Source: Takakia lepidozioides
Taxonomy: Eukaryota; Streptophyta; Takakiopsida; Takakiales; Takakiaceae
Length of the DNA: 60,000 nt
Assembly (NCBI GenBank): GCA_030704615.1
Contig: CM060732.1
Span: 40,159,053 to 40,219,052, forward strand
Direction: 5' to 3'
Below, one piece after another: positions 10,332 to 22,395 of the stretch. The position numbers and the translations under genes are program-made. The notes under the pieces are model-generated. The model had not been told where the DNA came from and searched no databases. It saw only the letters and a list, made by a program, of their open reading frames with translations. Position 1 is the first letter of the stretch; every line of letters starts with the position of its first letter.

Positions 10332-12328
10332 ATGAATGTAAATGGGGGTACAGATGCTCAGCAGCAGTACACCAACACCATGATTCCGCCGCCTACCAAT
10401 GGGAAGCAGCCGAAGACGGTTTCACAGCCTGTCGACAGCCACTCCGTCTCCCGCAGGTGTGTGTTCTCTCGGGCGTCTTCTTTGTTTCAGCCACTTGACA
10501 TTGTTCGGAATCGTTACTGAACTAGTAGGTTTGCTCTGTCTCTGAAGTGTTTTGTGGAGCTGCTGCATTTGTTCGGTCTTGAAGATATCGATCAGCGTTG
10601 CCATGGGTCGAGCAGGTGCCATGTCAGTTTGGGCCCAGTTTGACCCCACGGTAACCGGGAAGCTGTTGTCGGTCACAGTGGGCACGAGCTTAGGGTATTT
10701 GTACCAAGTGACACGGAAGGAAAACTTGGCTTGCTGCAAGTGGTGTTAGACCATGTTCCACAGTAGGAGAGATGAGATTATGGCAGCGGACGGTGGTCAT
10801 GTTTGACGGCCAGCTTCTCCTGATCCTTTCAGGTGGCGAGTTCTTCCAGAACTGTTTGTTCTGACTGGCCTCCTGTATGATAACAAAGATCAGTAGAGCA
10901 GGTAGACGCATTAAACACATGCCCACTGTTGGTGTCTGGTAGACCAGGGACTGAAGGGAAGCTTTGAGTGAATGATGGATGTTGGCTATCAAGGTGAGCA
11001 TGTATGCAAGGACGTCAATGAAAAGGGTTTTTTCTATGTCATTTGTGTGCAGGTTGCAATCCGAGTTGATGTCTCTCATGGTACGCTTCTATCTACCGAC
11101 TTCTGTGGGATTGTAATTGGATCCATACATGTAGACTTGTAGGAAGCGTATGAGTAAGTCAAGGGTGGTGAGCCCGGGCAAGTTTTTAAGCAGGCTTGAT
11201 CATTGATTGCCCCAATAACAAGGAGGAGTTTGTATGGATAGTTAACTACAAGAATAAGTGTGTCCTTGTTTTGGGGAAGCATACATCCGAATAATGAATC
11301 ATGAGACATGGTACTATTGGGTGGAAACTTGTGGTTCTTATTGTCATCAGCTTGGCTGTGGTGATTTAGTCTACAGCAAAAACTACCCATCACATTGAAA
11401 ATACTTGTGAGTTAGGAAGGGCAAGTAGAAACAACATATTTCCAGAAATAGAGGTGTTGCTCTGATGCAGACTATGCTCTTTCCGGTCCTTGCAGACATG
11501 TGGAGACCCTGGCATATCAGCATTTCCAGAAGGTGACAACATATTTGCTTGGATTGGCACTATTAATGGCAGCAGTGGCACTGTTTATGAAGGTCTAGCG
11601 TACAAACTGACGTTGCGCTTCCCTACCGACTATCCGTTCAAGCCCCCTCTTGTGAAATTTGACACCCTCTGCTTTCATCCTAATGTTGACCAATATGGGA
11701 ATATCTGCCTCGACATTTTGCAGGTCCTATCTCCCTACATGCTTTGTGAATGTAGTCAGGGAGGACTCTATTTCTCTGCAATAATAGGAAACAACTGATG
11801 GTGTAAATTTTAAATAGTTTGTGAATTTTCTTGTGCAGGACAAGTGGTCATCTGCCTACGATGTTCGCACGATTTTGCTCTCCATTCAAAGCCTACTGGG
11901 TGGTATGTACATGATGTCATGCCTGTGATTCTTTAGAACATTTTCTTAATGGGTTGCTAGCAAGCACTACGAAGGTTATAAACTTACCACTTGTGTTTCG
12001 CAATGTTTGTGGATCCTAGCACAACTAAGCAGTCCTGTAAAGATGTCTCTTTGCGGGTTCCTGGAAAGTACTGCAAGTTGACCACTTGAACTTTGGATTG
12101 TATGTGGATCCAGAACCCAACAATGATAGCCCTCTGAACAGCTACGCAGCTGCCTTGTGGAGCAACCAAGAAGGTACATATGCACTCTTCTTTGTGAGTC
12201 AATTGCGCTGAACACTAAAGGTCATTGTTAATGCACAGAATTTGACACAGTTTTCCTGTCCTGTTGTAGATTACAAAAAGGTGATGCGGAAGCAATACAG
12301 GGATGCAGGTGGTGCGATGGCTTGCTGA
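10332..12328 (+). CDS. UBC20: Ubiquitin-conjugating enzyme E2-C (UBC19/UBC20, UBE2C type), six exons
   Basis: Exons 10332-10456, 11053-11080, 11496-11723, 11839-11902, 12114-12173 and 12270-12328 join to 564 nt, a 187-aa protein. All introns are GT-AG and phases agree. It receives ubiquitin as a thioester and, in this family, works with the anaphase-promoting complex on mitotic cyclins. The catalytic Cys is residue 122 in GNICLDIL. The HPN motif is at 112-114 and the family tail DKWSSAYDVRTILLSIQSLL follows. The disordered N-terminus (about 35 residues) and SELMSLM match the family, which is usually 175-185 aa. Exon 2 is a 28-nt microexon encoding LQSELMSLM, invisible to simple frame scanning. 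An in-frame ATG at 10254 would add 26 residues; I chose 10332 because its N-terminus has family-like length. The gene looks intact and converges on the ABC1 kinase gene. Confidence 0.93.
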
Positions 12329-13984
12329 CCTAGACTAGAATCTGCAATTTAAATTCGGGAAAATCAATGGGCTAAATAGGTAGGGTATAGCATAGCTATA
12401 GCGCAGCAGCTAGAGCTGCTGGTGTGTTGGATACAGACGTATATATCTTTTGTTCATACACTGGGAAGGCAACATGGGCTTGCTTTTAAAGAGGTGCTTT
12501 TGGAGATGAGATGTGCAGTGAAAAAGCAACTGGCACTACTCTCTTGTAGGGCTTTTGGCCTGCTTTATACCTGAAATCTGGCTGTACTATTGGGTGAAGT
12601 GAGAGAGTGATTGGCAACCAGCAATGGCTAGGTTAAGTCTGGACCTGTGGTGCTGTGCATCAGTAGTTTGCCTAGTTTGTTGTTTATGTTATCCCAACAT
12701 ATTTGAAAGAGATGCAATTCTGACGTGGTCTTGTTTATTCTTTGCTCAAATGTTGGTTAGTCCTGTTTCTCCAGACAGCCACTGGAGCATGCGAATCATA
12801 ACTGTGTCAGTTTTGTTCTCTGGATTGTCATGGTTTGTAAACCAGCTTGCAGAATGGTTGCTTGACTACTATGTCAATTGCTGGGTGGTAAAACTTAATA
12901 TCTTTCCTATGCCTGCCCAAAAATGTAGAGTATCTCATGGTTGCTAGTATCTCCACATCTGTGTGATTGAATCTATAAGATTTCCATAGGACAGTTATTG
13001 CTTAGGATAGTTATTCACTCACATTTATGCATGTCAATTTGGATGAAAGGTGCGGATCAAAGTCCAGTTTTTAGGGACAGGGTGACACATTTGAGAAATA
13101 CATTGTACAGCTTATGAGATCTAATCATGAACATGAACACGGACTTTCCTAGGTTTGAGATCTGTGGTCTGAGAGGGTTGTCCTTGAAAATCCAGGAAAG
13201 TTCAAGGATAAGAACTTCACTTGTTGCAAAGCAAGCTCAAAAGGGGATGAGGGACATAAGCCTGGTCATGTCCCTATATGTATGAAGGAAACGTTTTTAC
13301 AAGTACCTACACTTTCTCACAGAAGATTCATCTGGAGAACCTCAAAAGTGCTACAAATAAAAAACTACTGATTGCATGTGCTTGCAATGGATCCATTTAA
13401 GCTGCTGGAGTGTGACACGTGCCTGTTGAGAATCGTAAATGAACTTTCCACTTTGTTTTTCCATTCCTCAAACTGAAACTCCCCACTCTGAAAAACACAT
13501 GAGATTAGGGGCTTTTTAGACAGACTAGAATTCTTTTACCTTCAAATTGGGTGCCCTACTAATAAAATGTAATGATAGTGCAAAAACTATGCAGCTGGCA
13601 GTAACCGTCCCTCTCTCCGAAGCCTCCGTCGCCGTTCCCATGCCAGCTCCATTGGCCTCCCCGATTTTACTCCATCATCTGATGTACAACGCAAACCAAC
13701 CTTGCAACTTAGTACATGCCTAGGGCAATGTCTATGTAAACATTCCAATCATGGCAGGTGACATGCAGAACCTAAATCCCACCTGTAATTGAATGTACAT
13801 CTGTTGCTAGCTGGTTTTTTGGTAGTCGAGGTACTTTACTTTGTATTGTTTAGAGCCATCTAGCGACAATGATCTTCATAACCTTAATGTAGGCAGAGAC
13901 TAATACGGGGAGAAAACACTAGGCAATGATAGGTAGTAGCAGCAACAGAAAGGAGATTATTGGTTTTTCAAATGATTCACTGAA
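12329..13984. other. Convergent intergenic region between E2 and ABC1 kinase genes
   Basis: It should contain the 3' UTRs of both genes. A plus-strand open frame at 12624-12947 encodes a hydrophobic Cys-rich peptide without recognised similarity and probably lies in the 3' UTR. I looked on the minus strand for a beta-lactamase domain that follows ABC1 in some relatives and saw none. Confidence 0.6.
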
Positions 13985-16900
13985 TTACTCCAAGAACTTT
14001 CTGACTTTCCGAGGATGGCTCTGAAACATACCGGGAGAATACGCAGGTTTCCTTGCAGCAGCCAGGACTTCCTGTGCCAATGGCTTCCACTGTTCAGCTG
14101 CCGAGATTGGGGAGTTCATGCCCACGCTCAGTCCCCTCAGTATGTTTATTGTTCGCATAATGAAGAACAAATCCCTCGGGAAATTCTGTCAAAAAAGACA
14201 AGGTTTGTTTTAGAAGGAAAACAAGTCCTGGACATCTCCTCAACTAGTAAGTGACCTCACAGTGTGCTCACTTCCAAATGATTCTCAGCAGGAAAAGTTT
14301 CCCCTTGCGAGGGGTGGAGACAAACGCAATTATAGACCCCTGTCAACACTTGCTAAGATGTGACCCTCAAGGTCTAGCCATCTTAGGACCAGTTGTGGGG
14401 TGTTAACCACCTTGGTAATAAATTCAGCTCAATTGGCATAGGGCTCATGCCAAGTCAATGAATCCTCTCACAGACACTGCATTCTCAGGGCTAACATCAA
14501 CATCATAGAAGCAGAAAGAGAGGTACAGGTGGCAAGGAGAGTGGGCAGCAAACGTGCATTGAGCAGCAAAGGAAAAAGCTGCGGTTATGTTACTAGAGGA
14601 TCTAAATCCACACACTCTCTTCCAAGAGAATTATAATTACAGGGATGATGGAACCTCACCGGCACAGAGATTCTCTTCAGAATGGTATCATCTCCAAATG
14701 GCATGGCCTGAACCATTCCAGGGGGCAGCTTGGTATCAAACATCACCGTTGCCAGCTCCTTGAATCCTTTGAAGTCATTCTCACTTGTTTGACTAGTCTC
14801 GATGCCAAGTTCCCTGAGATACCCGACCATCATTCAAACATCAAACCTCTCAGGCTGGGACTAAGAAAAAACATATACAGTGGATAGATCATTATCTACT
14901 CAATTGTAGTACCATGGTCAAGCCCTTGGAAGGACAATATACCTTACAAGCTGCTTAACAAAAGATTGGGTTTGCTTGCATCATGACACTTGGCTCCCAA
15001 ACCATGGAAAGAGTTAACAAGATTAAAAAGTGCAGGACCCAGTTGACTCTGCTTATGCCAAGGTAGCACTGGTACAACAGTTCTAGCAAGTAGCTTTTGT
15101 AGCTGTGAGTTACTAGCAGCGCCGTCTTCAGGCTTTCCTGCCCTGGGGGAACACAAGAGTATCATGAAATATATAATACAAGAGCACCACTACATTTGAT
15201 AATAGAGTGCTCCTTATGTCAGAAATCATGCCTCACTAGAATATATCAGACAGAGGCATGTTAAGGCCTATCAAAGACGTTAAAGATAAAATAGAAAGAG
15301 CTTAAGAGCTTCACATGGACAAGGCAATTTTTGTGTTGCCACATTGGCGTCAATTAGTTGACAAACAGATTGCCCTGGTTTTTAGTCCACTGCTGCAGTT
15401 GAAGCACACAATTTTCTTGCTTCTTTTCTGAGGCAGAAATGACCAGGGTAAGCTGGGGTTACATCAAGCAATAAGTACAACATGTTTTGATATGCACTCA
15501 AGTGAAAGTTTTGATAGATTCAAAAGTGAGAAGCACACTTGAAACTTTGCACGAGCGCCGTATGGTTCTTGGAAGCCAGTGCTACCACAAGGCGTGCAAA
15601 TCCCAGCCTCAACTCCTCTGGGAGTTCTTTCACCTGTCCGTAGTCCAGGAGTGCCACCTGCAGCAGAGCCCAAACTAATTTCACAATGAAAGAGAATCAT
15701 ATACTAGCATGCAGTGTCTGTCTTTTGTTGGCATGAAATTGATACTGAAATGAAGCAGAAACTGGAAAGCCAGAGTCAACTACATGCATGTCCAAACGTA
15801 GGTCCCACTACTGAAGCAAGCAATAAACATGGTACACTCCAGCTCTTTTCCCATCTAACTCTAGTCATTCTCACCAGTTTCAGCTGAGTGGATAAGAGAT
15901 ACCTTGCCCCCCTTCTTTATGAGTATATTTCCTGGATGTGGGTCCGCCTGGAAGAAGCCATCCCTCAAAATCATCTGCCCATATGCTGACACCAAATCCC
16001 TCAAAATATTCCTGCACCAAGTTCACATAAATATAGGGTTAACAAATCAGACAGACAAATCAGACAAGAACAAGAAAATAGGGTTAACAAATCAGACGAA
16101 GATGACTTCCACACACCATCTAACAAGGAGATACTAAAGAACTTCCTGCACTTCCTTTCATACAGTAGAAAAACTTACCATATTTATGTTGTTGCTGTCC
16201 AATCAAGTTCGCACAGAAAGACAACACAGGGAGTAATATTTGTGTAATGCAGTGCTTTTGAGGCCTAGTTGCTGCGATATATTAGTCATGGGACTTCTAC
16301 CCAGCAGGGTATGGGAACTCCTGAGTCAACTCCCTGAAAGTTGGATTGTAATTACTTTTGTACAGATTCTATCTGCTGAGTTCAAGGCCGAGACTGACGG
16401 AAAATACGATGTCGAGTCCAGCACCGGTACCTCAGCCACCTACCTTACACAGGTGGACACTTGTGCAGTGTTTTCAAAAAGTGAGTTGCTGACCTTTTAG
16501 CCAGTCTGGCAACTGCACCATCAGGGTTGACTCCACGCTTGGCCATCTCTTCACCCAACTTGATAATGGGGGTGCCCTCTATGAAGTCCATTACCAAAAC
16601 CTTCCTGCATTCCTACATATGTTTCAGTTAAAAACCCTCAGATTTTCTCACCAGGAAAGAGAAGCAGGATTCTATTCCTTCCGAAATTTCAAAACATACT
16701 GGACGACTACAGAAATATGAATGTAGAGTGCCTGATCAACAGACCAGAAGCATTTTGGACATACTTGGTAACCATGCCGGGCACAGGTCGAGGGATGGAA
16801 ACAGGAGGTTTCCCGTGATTAGCTGCAGTCAATGACTCTGCAATTCTGTCCATTGAACATGCTTCCCTTATGAAATCAAACTCAAACTCTACCTGCATTC

Positions 16901-19814
16901 ACAGGAGAAAAGATATGATAACTCACTTGTGACCTTTTCACATAAGAAACTGTACAACGTCCACGGAGGGCAGGGCACATGGGAAAAGGAAGAAAAACCA
17001 GAGACAGAGAAAGAGATTATACTTTACATCCAATAGCCTGTAGGTATGGACTGTGCGAGTTGTTTGACAGGCAGAGGGAGAGATCGTGAGTATGAGAGAG
17101 CCCCATCCTGTGAAGCTTGGCTAAAACGAACTAATGAGGGCATAGTCCATGCGGGATCTCAACCCTTCCAAATATTGGGTTTGGAGAGTAGAAATGCGGG
17201 TCACTGCAGTTGCCGAAGGCTCTAGAAGTGGAACTCATGTAAACATATGAAGTTGATTCTGTTTTTCCAGATTCCTCTGTAAAGCTCTCACTCCAGGATC
17301 AGTTTATGACTATTCTCATGAAGAAAGAGAGAGAGAGAGACTATACAACATCCTCCTAGTCACTAATCCAAGATACAAACAGAGGATATGACAACTGTGC
17401 TAGTGCTTTGAGCAGCGGACCTGGTGTTCTAATTCCTCAAGAACGGAGAGCAGATCAAAAGGGACATCAAAACGCTGCAAGAACCCTGCAAAGGCCTTTT
17501 GGTTGCGGATGTCGGTCATCATTATCTCATGTGCTCCCGGGTGCTGCACCTGCTCCCCCATATCCATACCAACATTATCCACCCTCAAACAAGGATCAAA
17601 TCTCAACACCCATTTTCCATTCTCTTGTCAATGGATTTGGTCTGCATCTATTGTAGGTAACCTCTCCAAGCTTCCTGTGAACATTATAAAGCACCATTTC
17701 ATTTCTCTTTGTTTCTTATCAACCTCGAGAGCCAAAAACACACGTCTGGCTTTTGGGATAGTTCACCCTCAGCAGTGAAGAGCATCATTGCAGCCTGCTC
17801 TTATATTCATCAAGGTACAAACTACTCCTGCTTCTTTGCTTGCAGGCATCCTGGCATGGCTAGCTGTTAGTGATACAATCAGATCAAAGGGACTGGTTAA
17901 ACACCAGAAGAAACTAGGGAGGATACCTTGACAGCAACATCACTTGTGGTTCCCTTCAGTCTCGCCCGGTGCACCTGCTCCAGCAATCCATAATTCCCAC
18001 AATCAGGACGCAAGGTTCAATCTAAAAACAAGAGGGAACCTATGTTTACATATTGTGATATTAAATGAACCTGACAAACAATATCACAACACCAGCGCAT
18101 AATGCATGGGATAGACATAACTTCACAGCTAGAAACAAATGCACCCCATTAGCAACGCTTTCCAAAGATGGTTAACGGAGAACCAAGAACTTTAGGAAGA
18201 ACCCCAGCCGAACCTGAGCAACAGATGCACAGCCAAGGGGCTTCTTGTCAAATTGCTCAAAAACAACATCCATTGACCTTCCTAGCTCATCTTCCACAAC
18301 CCCTTGCACAGTCACATAGGATGTTTCTGGGGCCCCATCACACAATACCACCAGCTTCTTCACCCAAGCCATTGGTGACAAATCAGGCTTTGCCAGCACC
18401 TGTGCTGTCTGTTAAACATCCATCACAAACTTTCAAGTAAGTGAAGAGGGAGTGAGAGAGTTGCACTCATCGAGAGTTCCTTGTGAATGTTGGTGAACCT
18501 TGCGCCACTTGACATGCTTTGCTAAGCAGTGAATGCTCAACTCTGTAGCCCCAAAAACAGAAGAAAGAAAGAAAGAAGCAACAGAATGTCTCGACAACAT
18601 ATATGATGTCAGATTTGTGATAACTTCACCTTCAAAAAGAAGCCCCCAAGTTGAGAACACATAGAGTAGATCTTCTCAGCTGCCCTCTCATGTTGTTCTT
18701 CCCACATTTGGTCTCTTTCTGCCTGATCCTTGAGAAAATGTGAGCGCACCTGGGTCACCTGTAAAACTTAACCTGTAAAGTCACAAACCTGAAGGACCTT
18801 CGAGAATGATTAAAGTGTTTTTCAGCCCAATCTCCTCATGTGTTGACAAGAAGGTCATATATCTCCATGTGAAAAATTTTGTCATGTCTATGTAATGCAG
18901 AGTGTAGGTTTGGTTGGACACACATATTCTTCTGCAGCATCCAGTGCCAAAATCACCAGTTTATTTTAATCTCCTCCATATGGGTGCATCTCAAGCCACC
19001 TAACCTGAATCAGGACAGGTGGTGCGTGGAAACACACACTCCTAGTGGAGGGGAAGGAAGGGTGAGGAGCAGGGTCCTCTCATTTATTCCATCCAGGGCT
19101 TCCCCACTTGACCCACTATCCAGGGCGGTGTCCAGTCCGTGAATGGAACCAGCTGGATGTTGAGAGAGTAGAAAAAAAGGTGAAGGTTTTAAGCAGTGCT
19201 CAGTAGTCCATTTGCATCCACAATCTAATGCAATTGTTGTTAGGACCAATTCACTGTCCCCTGTACACTACAAGCACAGATTCCCGTCTTTCACCACTAG
19301 GACATGAAATGCGGCCCCAATCGCCATCAGACAAGCTCAAGAAGAGTGCTCTTACCCTAGAAGCCTCTGGTCAAGATTTTGTCCGGACAAGATATGGAGG
19401 GATAGAACTACGAAATGGTGCCCGAGGCCTCTATGACCGGAAGAAACCTGGCATTTCATGTTTGACATTCCAGAATTAGGGAGTGCTTGCGCACACCACA
19501 CGACAATCCCCAGACGGCATCGTCTGATTAAGCATAGTATGAGTGCAGCCAAGACATTATGAAGAACAGGGAGGAAAAAAATGGGTGGGGACCTTATAGC
19601 TGACATAGATTTCACCAACGCGTGTCCAGAACTCCACGGTGCGTTTCATCGTCTGGTGCTTCTTCAAGGACATCTGATGAACTGCGCTCACGTGGGCTCT
19701 CCTTTTCTGCTCATCGAGAAAGACACCCGCCCATCGCTGCACTCGCTCACCCACCCACGTAAGAGGAGTTACATGAACATCGACCTTCTCCTGCCCGGCG
19801 TGTTGCTGGGCCAT
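13985..19814 (-). CDS. ABC1K: ABC1/ADCK-family atypical protein kinase, eleven exons
   Basis: Exons in coding order: 19814-19593, 18749-18630, 18408-18214, 17974-17927, 17549-17421, 16892-16765, 16604-16494, 16011-15903, 15657-15539, 14813-14660 and 14185-13985. They join to 1,536 nt, 511 aa, with consistent phases and GT-AG introns. ABC1 kinases act in plastids or mitochondria on quinone and lipid metabolism. Visible motifs: KTAQ at 114-117 in place of the usual KxGQ, the Ala/Ser loop PLGCASVAQVH, VAVK with Lys195, the hinge LVMDFIEG, the catalytic loop QADPHPGN at 339-346, and DYG at 359-361 in place of DFG. KxAQ is shared with the plant subgroup that includes At5g24810, from memory. The start is the first in-frame ATG; no clear transit peptide is seen, so an upstream exon is possible. 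The C-terminus ends shortly after the ABC1 domain; a GTATGT just before the stop could allow a further exon. Confidence 0.9.
17319..17341. repeat. GA microsatellite in an ABC1 kinase intron
   Basis: A short GA-dinucleotide run lies in the intron between exons 5 and 6. No function is inferred. Confidence 0.8.
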
Positions 19815-20979
19815 CTCCACCAATCGCTCACCGCGTTCTCCACTTAAACAACAGAATTCAAATATGCCCTTGGTTTTGGATTCCCAACCGCGTCTAAAGT
19901 GCCTCGATTGCAAGCCTACATTCGAGTGCCACCAACCACACCCATTCACAGTTTACTCCCAAAAATCATTGCTAGTCAAATGAGCCAACTAACTGGATCC
20001 CAAACATGTTTCCACCCACAGTTCTCTACAGTGGAAACAGAGATACCAGCGATGCAAGATGTGGTACTCTCCTCTCGTCTTTCCTCTGACCCACATCACC
20101 AGACTCTCAATTTGAAAAGCCACCCTCGAGGGTCTCTCTCAGGCAGACCCTGTTACATCAACAGACCACCGACCAGCCCACCTATTGCGCTGCACAGAAA
20201 GCAGAGGGTCTATCAAATTGACTACAACTCAACTGATGGAGGAGGGTGAGTGGAGGAAGCCTCAACTCTTTCCCTCCTCCAGCAGAATAGGACTGCAGTG
20301 TGTGCTGTGTTTTGATCCTCACGTACCTACATCACACCGGTTTTGACAGTTGAGATTTGTCACCTTATATTGGTTCTTTTCATTTCATGCACAGTATTAC
20401 TGCTGAGCAGCACTCGTGCACTTCTATGAATGTTCTTTGGTCCTTGCTGACCGTTTTCTATGGTGATTGGCAAGATTTAGTAAACATAACAAAAGATTCA
20501 AGAACCAAAAACCCTTGCGCATTTCTGCCCGGGAGGAGTCTGATTTCTGGTTCATGTTGTTGGATCCGAAGGAGATCGGACGTCCACACATCAGTTGGAC
20601 ATGGGATAAGGAACTAAGGATTGCCAAACTAATACAAAAACCTTGCAAAAAGATTTTTAACTTTGGGTCTTTCTGTGAAACCAACAGCGGCCATGCTTCA
20701 CACCATAAAGTGACTCTATGGAGATCGCTTTCAGGAGAAATTCTGGTGAAATTACATGTAAAGCTTGCGATTGAGGTTGATTAATACCATGTCGGTGCTA
20801 TTGCACGCTTGTGCAGAACATGTTCTTTCTACATTTGCCATCATCTGATTTTCTTGGGTTGAAGCCGACACCCATGACAAATAAGGGGAAGGGTCATATC
20901 ACTTTTGTACTTATTTTAAGTTGTAGGGGCCAACCTCTAGATATGTCCTTGGATCTTATTGCACTCACACCAGACTAAG
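19815..20979. other. Upstream region of the ABC1 kinase gene, with one unassigned open frame
   Basis: The first 400-500 bp should hold the minus-strand promoter and 5' UTR of the kinase gene; no TATA box is convincing. On the plus strand 20467-20784 is open for 105 codons (DFWFMLLDPKEIGRPHISW region) and ends in a normal stop. The peptide has plausible composition but I do not recognise it, and no flanking exons could be found. Confidence 0.4.
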
Positions 20980-20987
20980 GTAATAAC

Positions 20988-21240
20988 CAGTGTTGGCCGG
21001 TTATAAGAATTTTACATATCCGCCGGTTAAGGTTACTTCAATATTTTTGGGATTGACACATTCCATGGATATGTATAAGGATAATTTTTTTATTTTAATA
21101 TATCCATCGGTTATCTATTCTACAAAATTCTTCAAATTTAGAGGGTTATGAATAGGACGGTTAGAGGTGTCCTAAAATTGGCGGATATATATGCAATTGG
21201 CGGTTACATATAATATATTGAATGGGCACTTCTCAATGAT
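20988..21240. mobile_element. hAT-type element, left end
   Basis: It begins CAGTGTTGGCCGGTTATA, closely matching the inverted end of the complete hAT element at 47799. CCGGTTA/TAACCGG subterminal motifs recur inside. The preceding 8 bp, GTAATAAC (20980-20987), would be the target duplication. No right end is found nearby. Compare the isolated right end at 40624. Confidence 0.55.
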
Positions 21241-21360
21241 TTTTGTTAAAAATAATCAATTCCCACATGACATCCAAATGAAGATGAGAACCTTTATAAA
21301 GATGAGTAATAGATAGGTAATGCTAGAATGCTCCAAGTACATGAGACAATGACAAACAAG

Positions 21361-22320
21361 CGGCTAGTCGCGTAGTGGCTCCTCCTCATATTAACATAAA
21401 ATATTATGAAACATTTGGAATAGGTGAGATGTGACAATATTTTGAGACATTAGTTTGAAGGCCAAGTGTATAGGTTTGTGGCTTTTATACCACCATATAT
21501 GCATTGTTGATTTTCATTGGCATTCGTCCATTAACTGTGGATTGTAGTAGCCTTAGAAATTCATTTGAAAAATATTATTATTATTATTTTATATTTTCAA
21601 AATTGTTTTGATTTTCTTCGTGATTCTATTCTTCATTAGATACATGTGCGTATCATTTTCATCTAGCTGCATTTGTCACGAAACAGCAAATATGACTAAT
21701 TTATGCCTCTCTTGATGGAATATTAACAAAGCCAACATAATCATATATTTTCGGACTTACACTCGGATTTATATTCTAACGATATTTTAAAGAGCAATGC
21801 AACAAAAGCTTCCCCACGTGGCAAAGAGACAAAAATGATTGTGTTCCCTTATGTTAGATGAAGTGCACAATACTCAGATGATGACGTACATGATGATAAA
21901 TGAAACACAATCATTTTTATGTCATAATTTGCCACAAAAAGCTACCGTTTGATTGTTCTTAAAATGTCGTTTACAATATAAATCTCTATATTTGTTCATC
22001 CAAATTTAATTATGTTAGCTTTGTACATGATATTGTAGATTTAATGTATTCCATCTAAGTCCGTGATGTTGTAGCTAGTCGCGTAATGGCTCTTTTTTAA
22101 ATTCGTACAAAATACTATTAAACATTTAGAATAGGTGAGGTGTGACAATATTGAGACACGTGATTAGGTAGTTTGAAAGCCATAAATATAGGTTTGTGAT
22201 CACTCCAATAGGCTTCTGTAACACCGGACATGCATTGTTGATTTTGGGCATTTGTCCAAATGTGATCCAAATGTGAACCGTAGATTGTAGTAGCCTCGGA
22301 AAATTGAAGTTTCATATGAA
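21361..22320. repeat. Duplicated Helentron 3' tail flanking an inverted repeat
   Basis: 21361-21570 and 22074-22320 are diverged direct copies of the same sequence (shared GCTAGTCGCGTA, GGAATAGGTGAG-like, GTGTGACAATATT and GATTGTAGTAGCCT). The right copy includes the endonuclease C-terminus of the Helentron. Between them lies the inverted repeat 21726-22024. The arrangement looks like repeated insertion or rearrangement at the 3' end of the Helentron. Confidence 0.7.
21726..22024. repeat. Inverted repeat made of a Helentron Rep-region fragment (arms about 120 bp)
   Basis: Arm 1 (21726-21845) and arm 2 (21904-22024) are reverse complements with moderate divergence. Both match 26193-26323 of the Helentron, the part encoding an RRLEYKSPYLSGNVRPN-type motif. 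The loop is about 58 bp. Anchors visible in all three are ACAAAGC, AACATAAT, GATTTATATT, GTGGCAAA and AAAAATGATTGTGTT. Transcription through it would give a hairpin RNA matching the transposon gene. Confidence 0.75.
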
Positions 22321-22395
22321 AATTATTCATAAATTGTTTTAGTTGATTGGTTGAAGGATTTTTCTCTAACATATTCACATTTAAATTTCCTATAA
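22118..22395 (-). pseudogene. Helentron endonuclease domain, C-terminal half
   Basis: The residues LDHIWTN and YWSDHKPI are the closing motifs of endonuclease/exonuclease/phosphatase domains, including the catalytic Ser-Asp-His. Upstream, IIIIGNLNVN stands where the active-site GDFN motif belongs, with Asp replaced by Asn. The N-terminal half is missing and the frame is shifted at the junction with the helicase block, so a deletion has fused the two. Confidence 0.7.

Noticed and set aside
12624-12947. Plus-strand frame encoding a hydrophobic peptide
   Set aside because: Lies just after the E2 stop in the probable 3' UTR and has no family features.
12950-13980. Possible beta-lactamase domain continuing the ABC1 kinase
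   Set aside because: Some plant ABC1 proteins have it, but no matching motif is readable on the minus strand here and the kinase frame ends in a normal stop.
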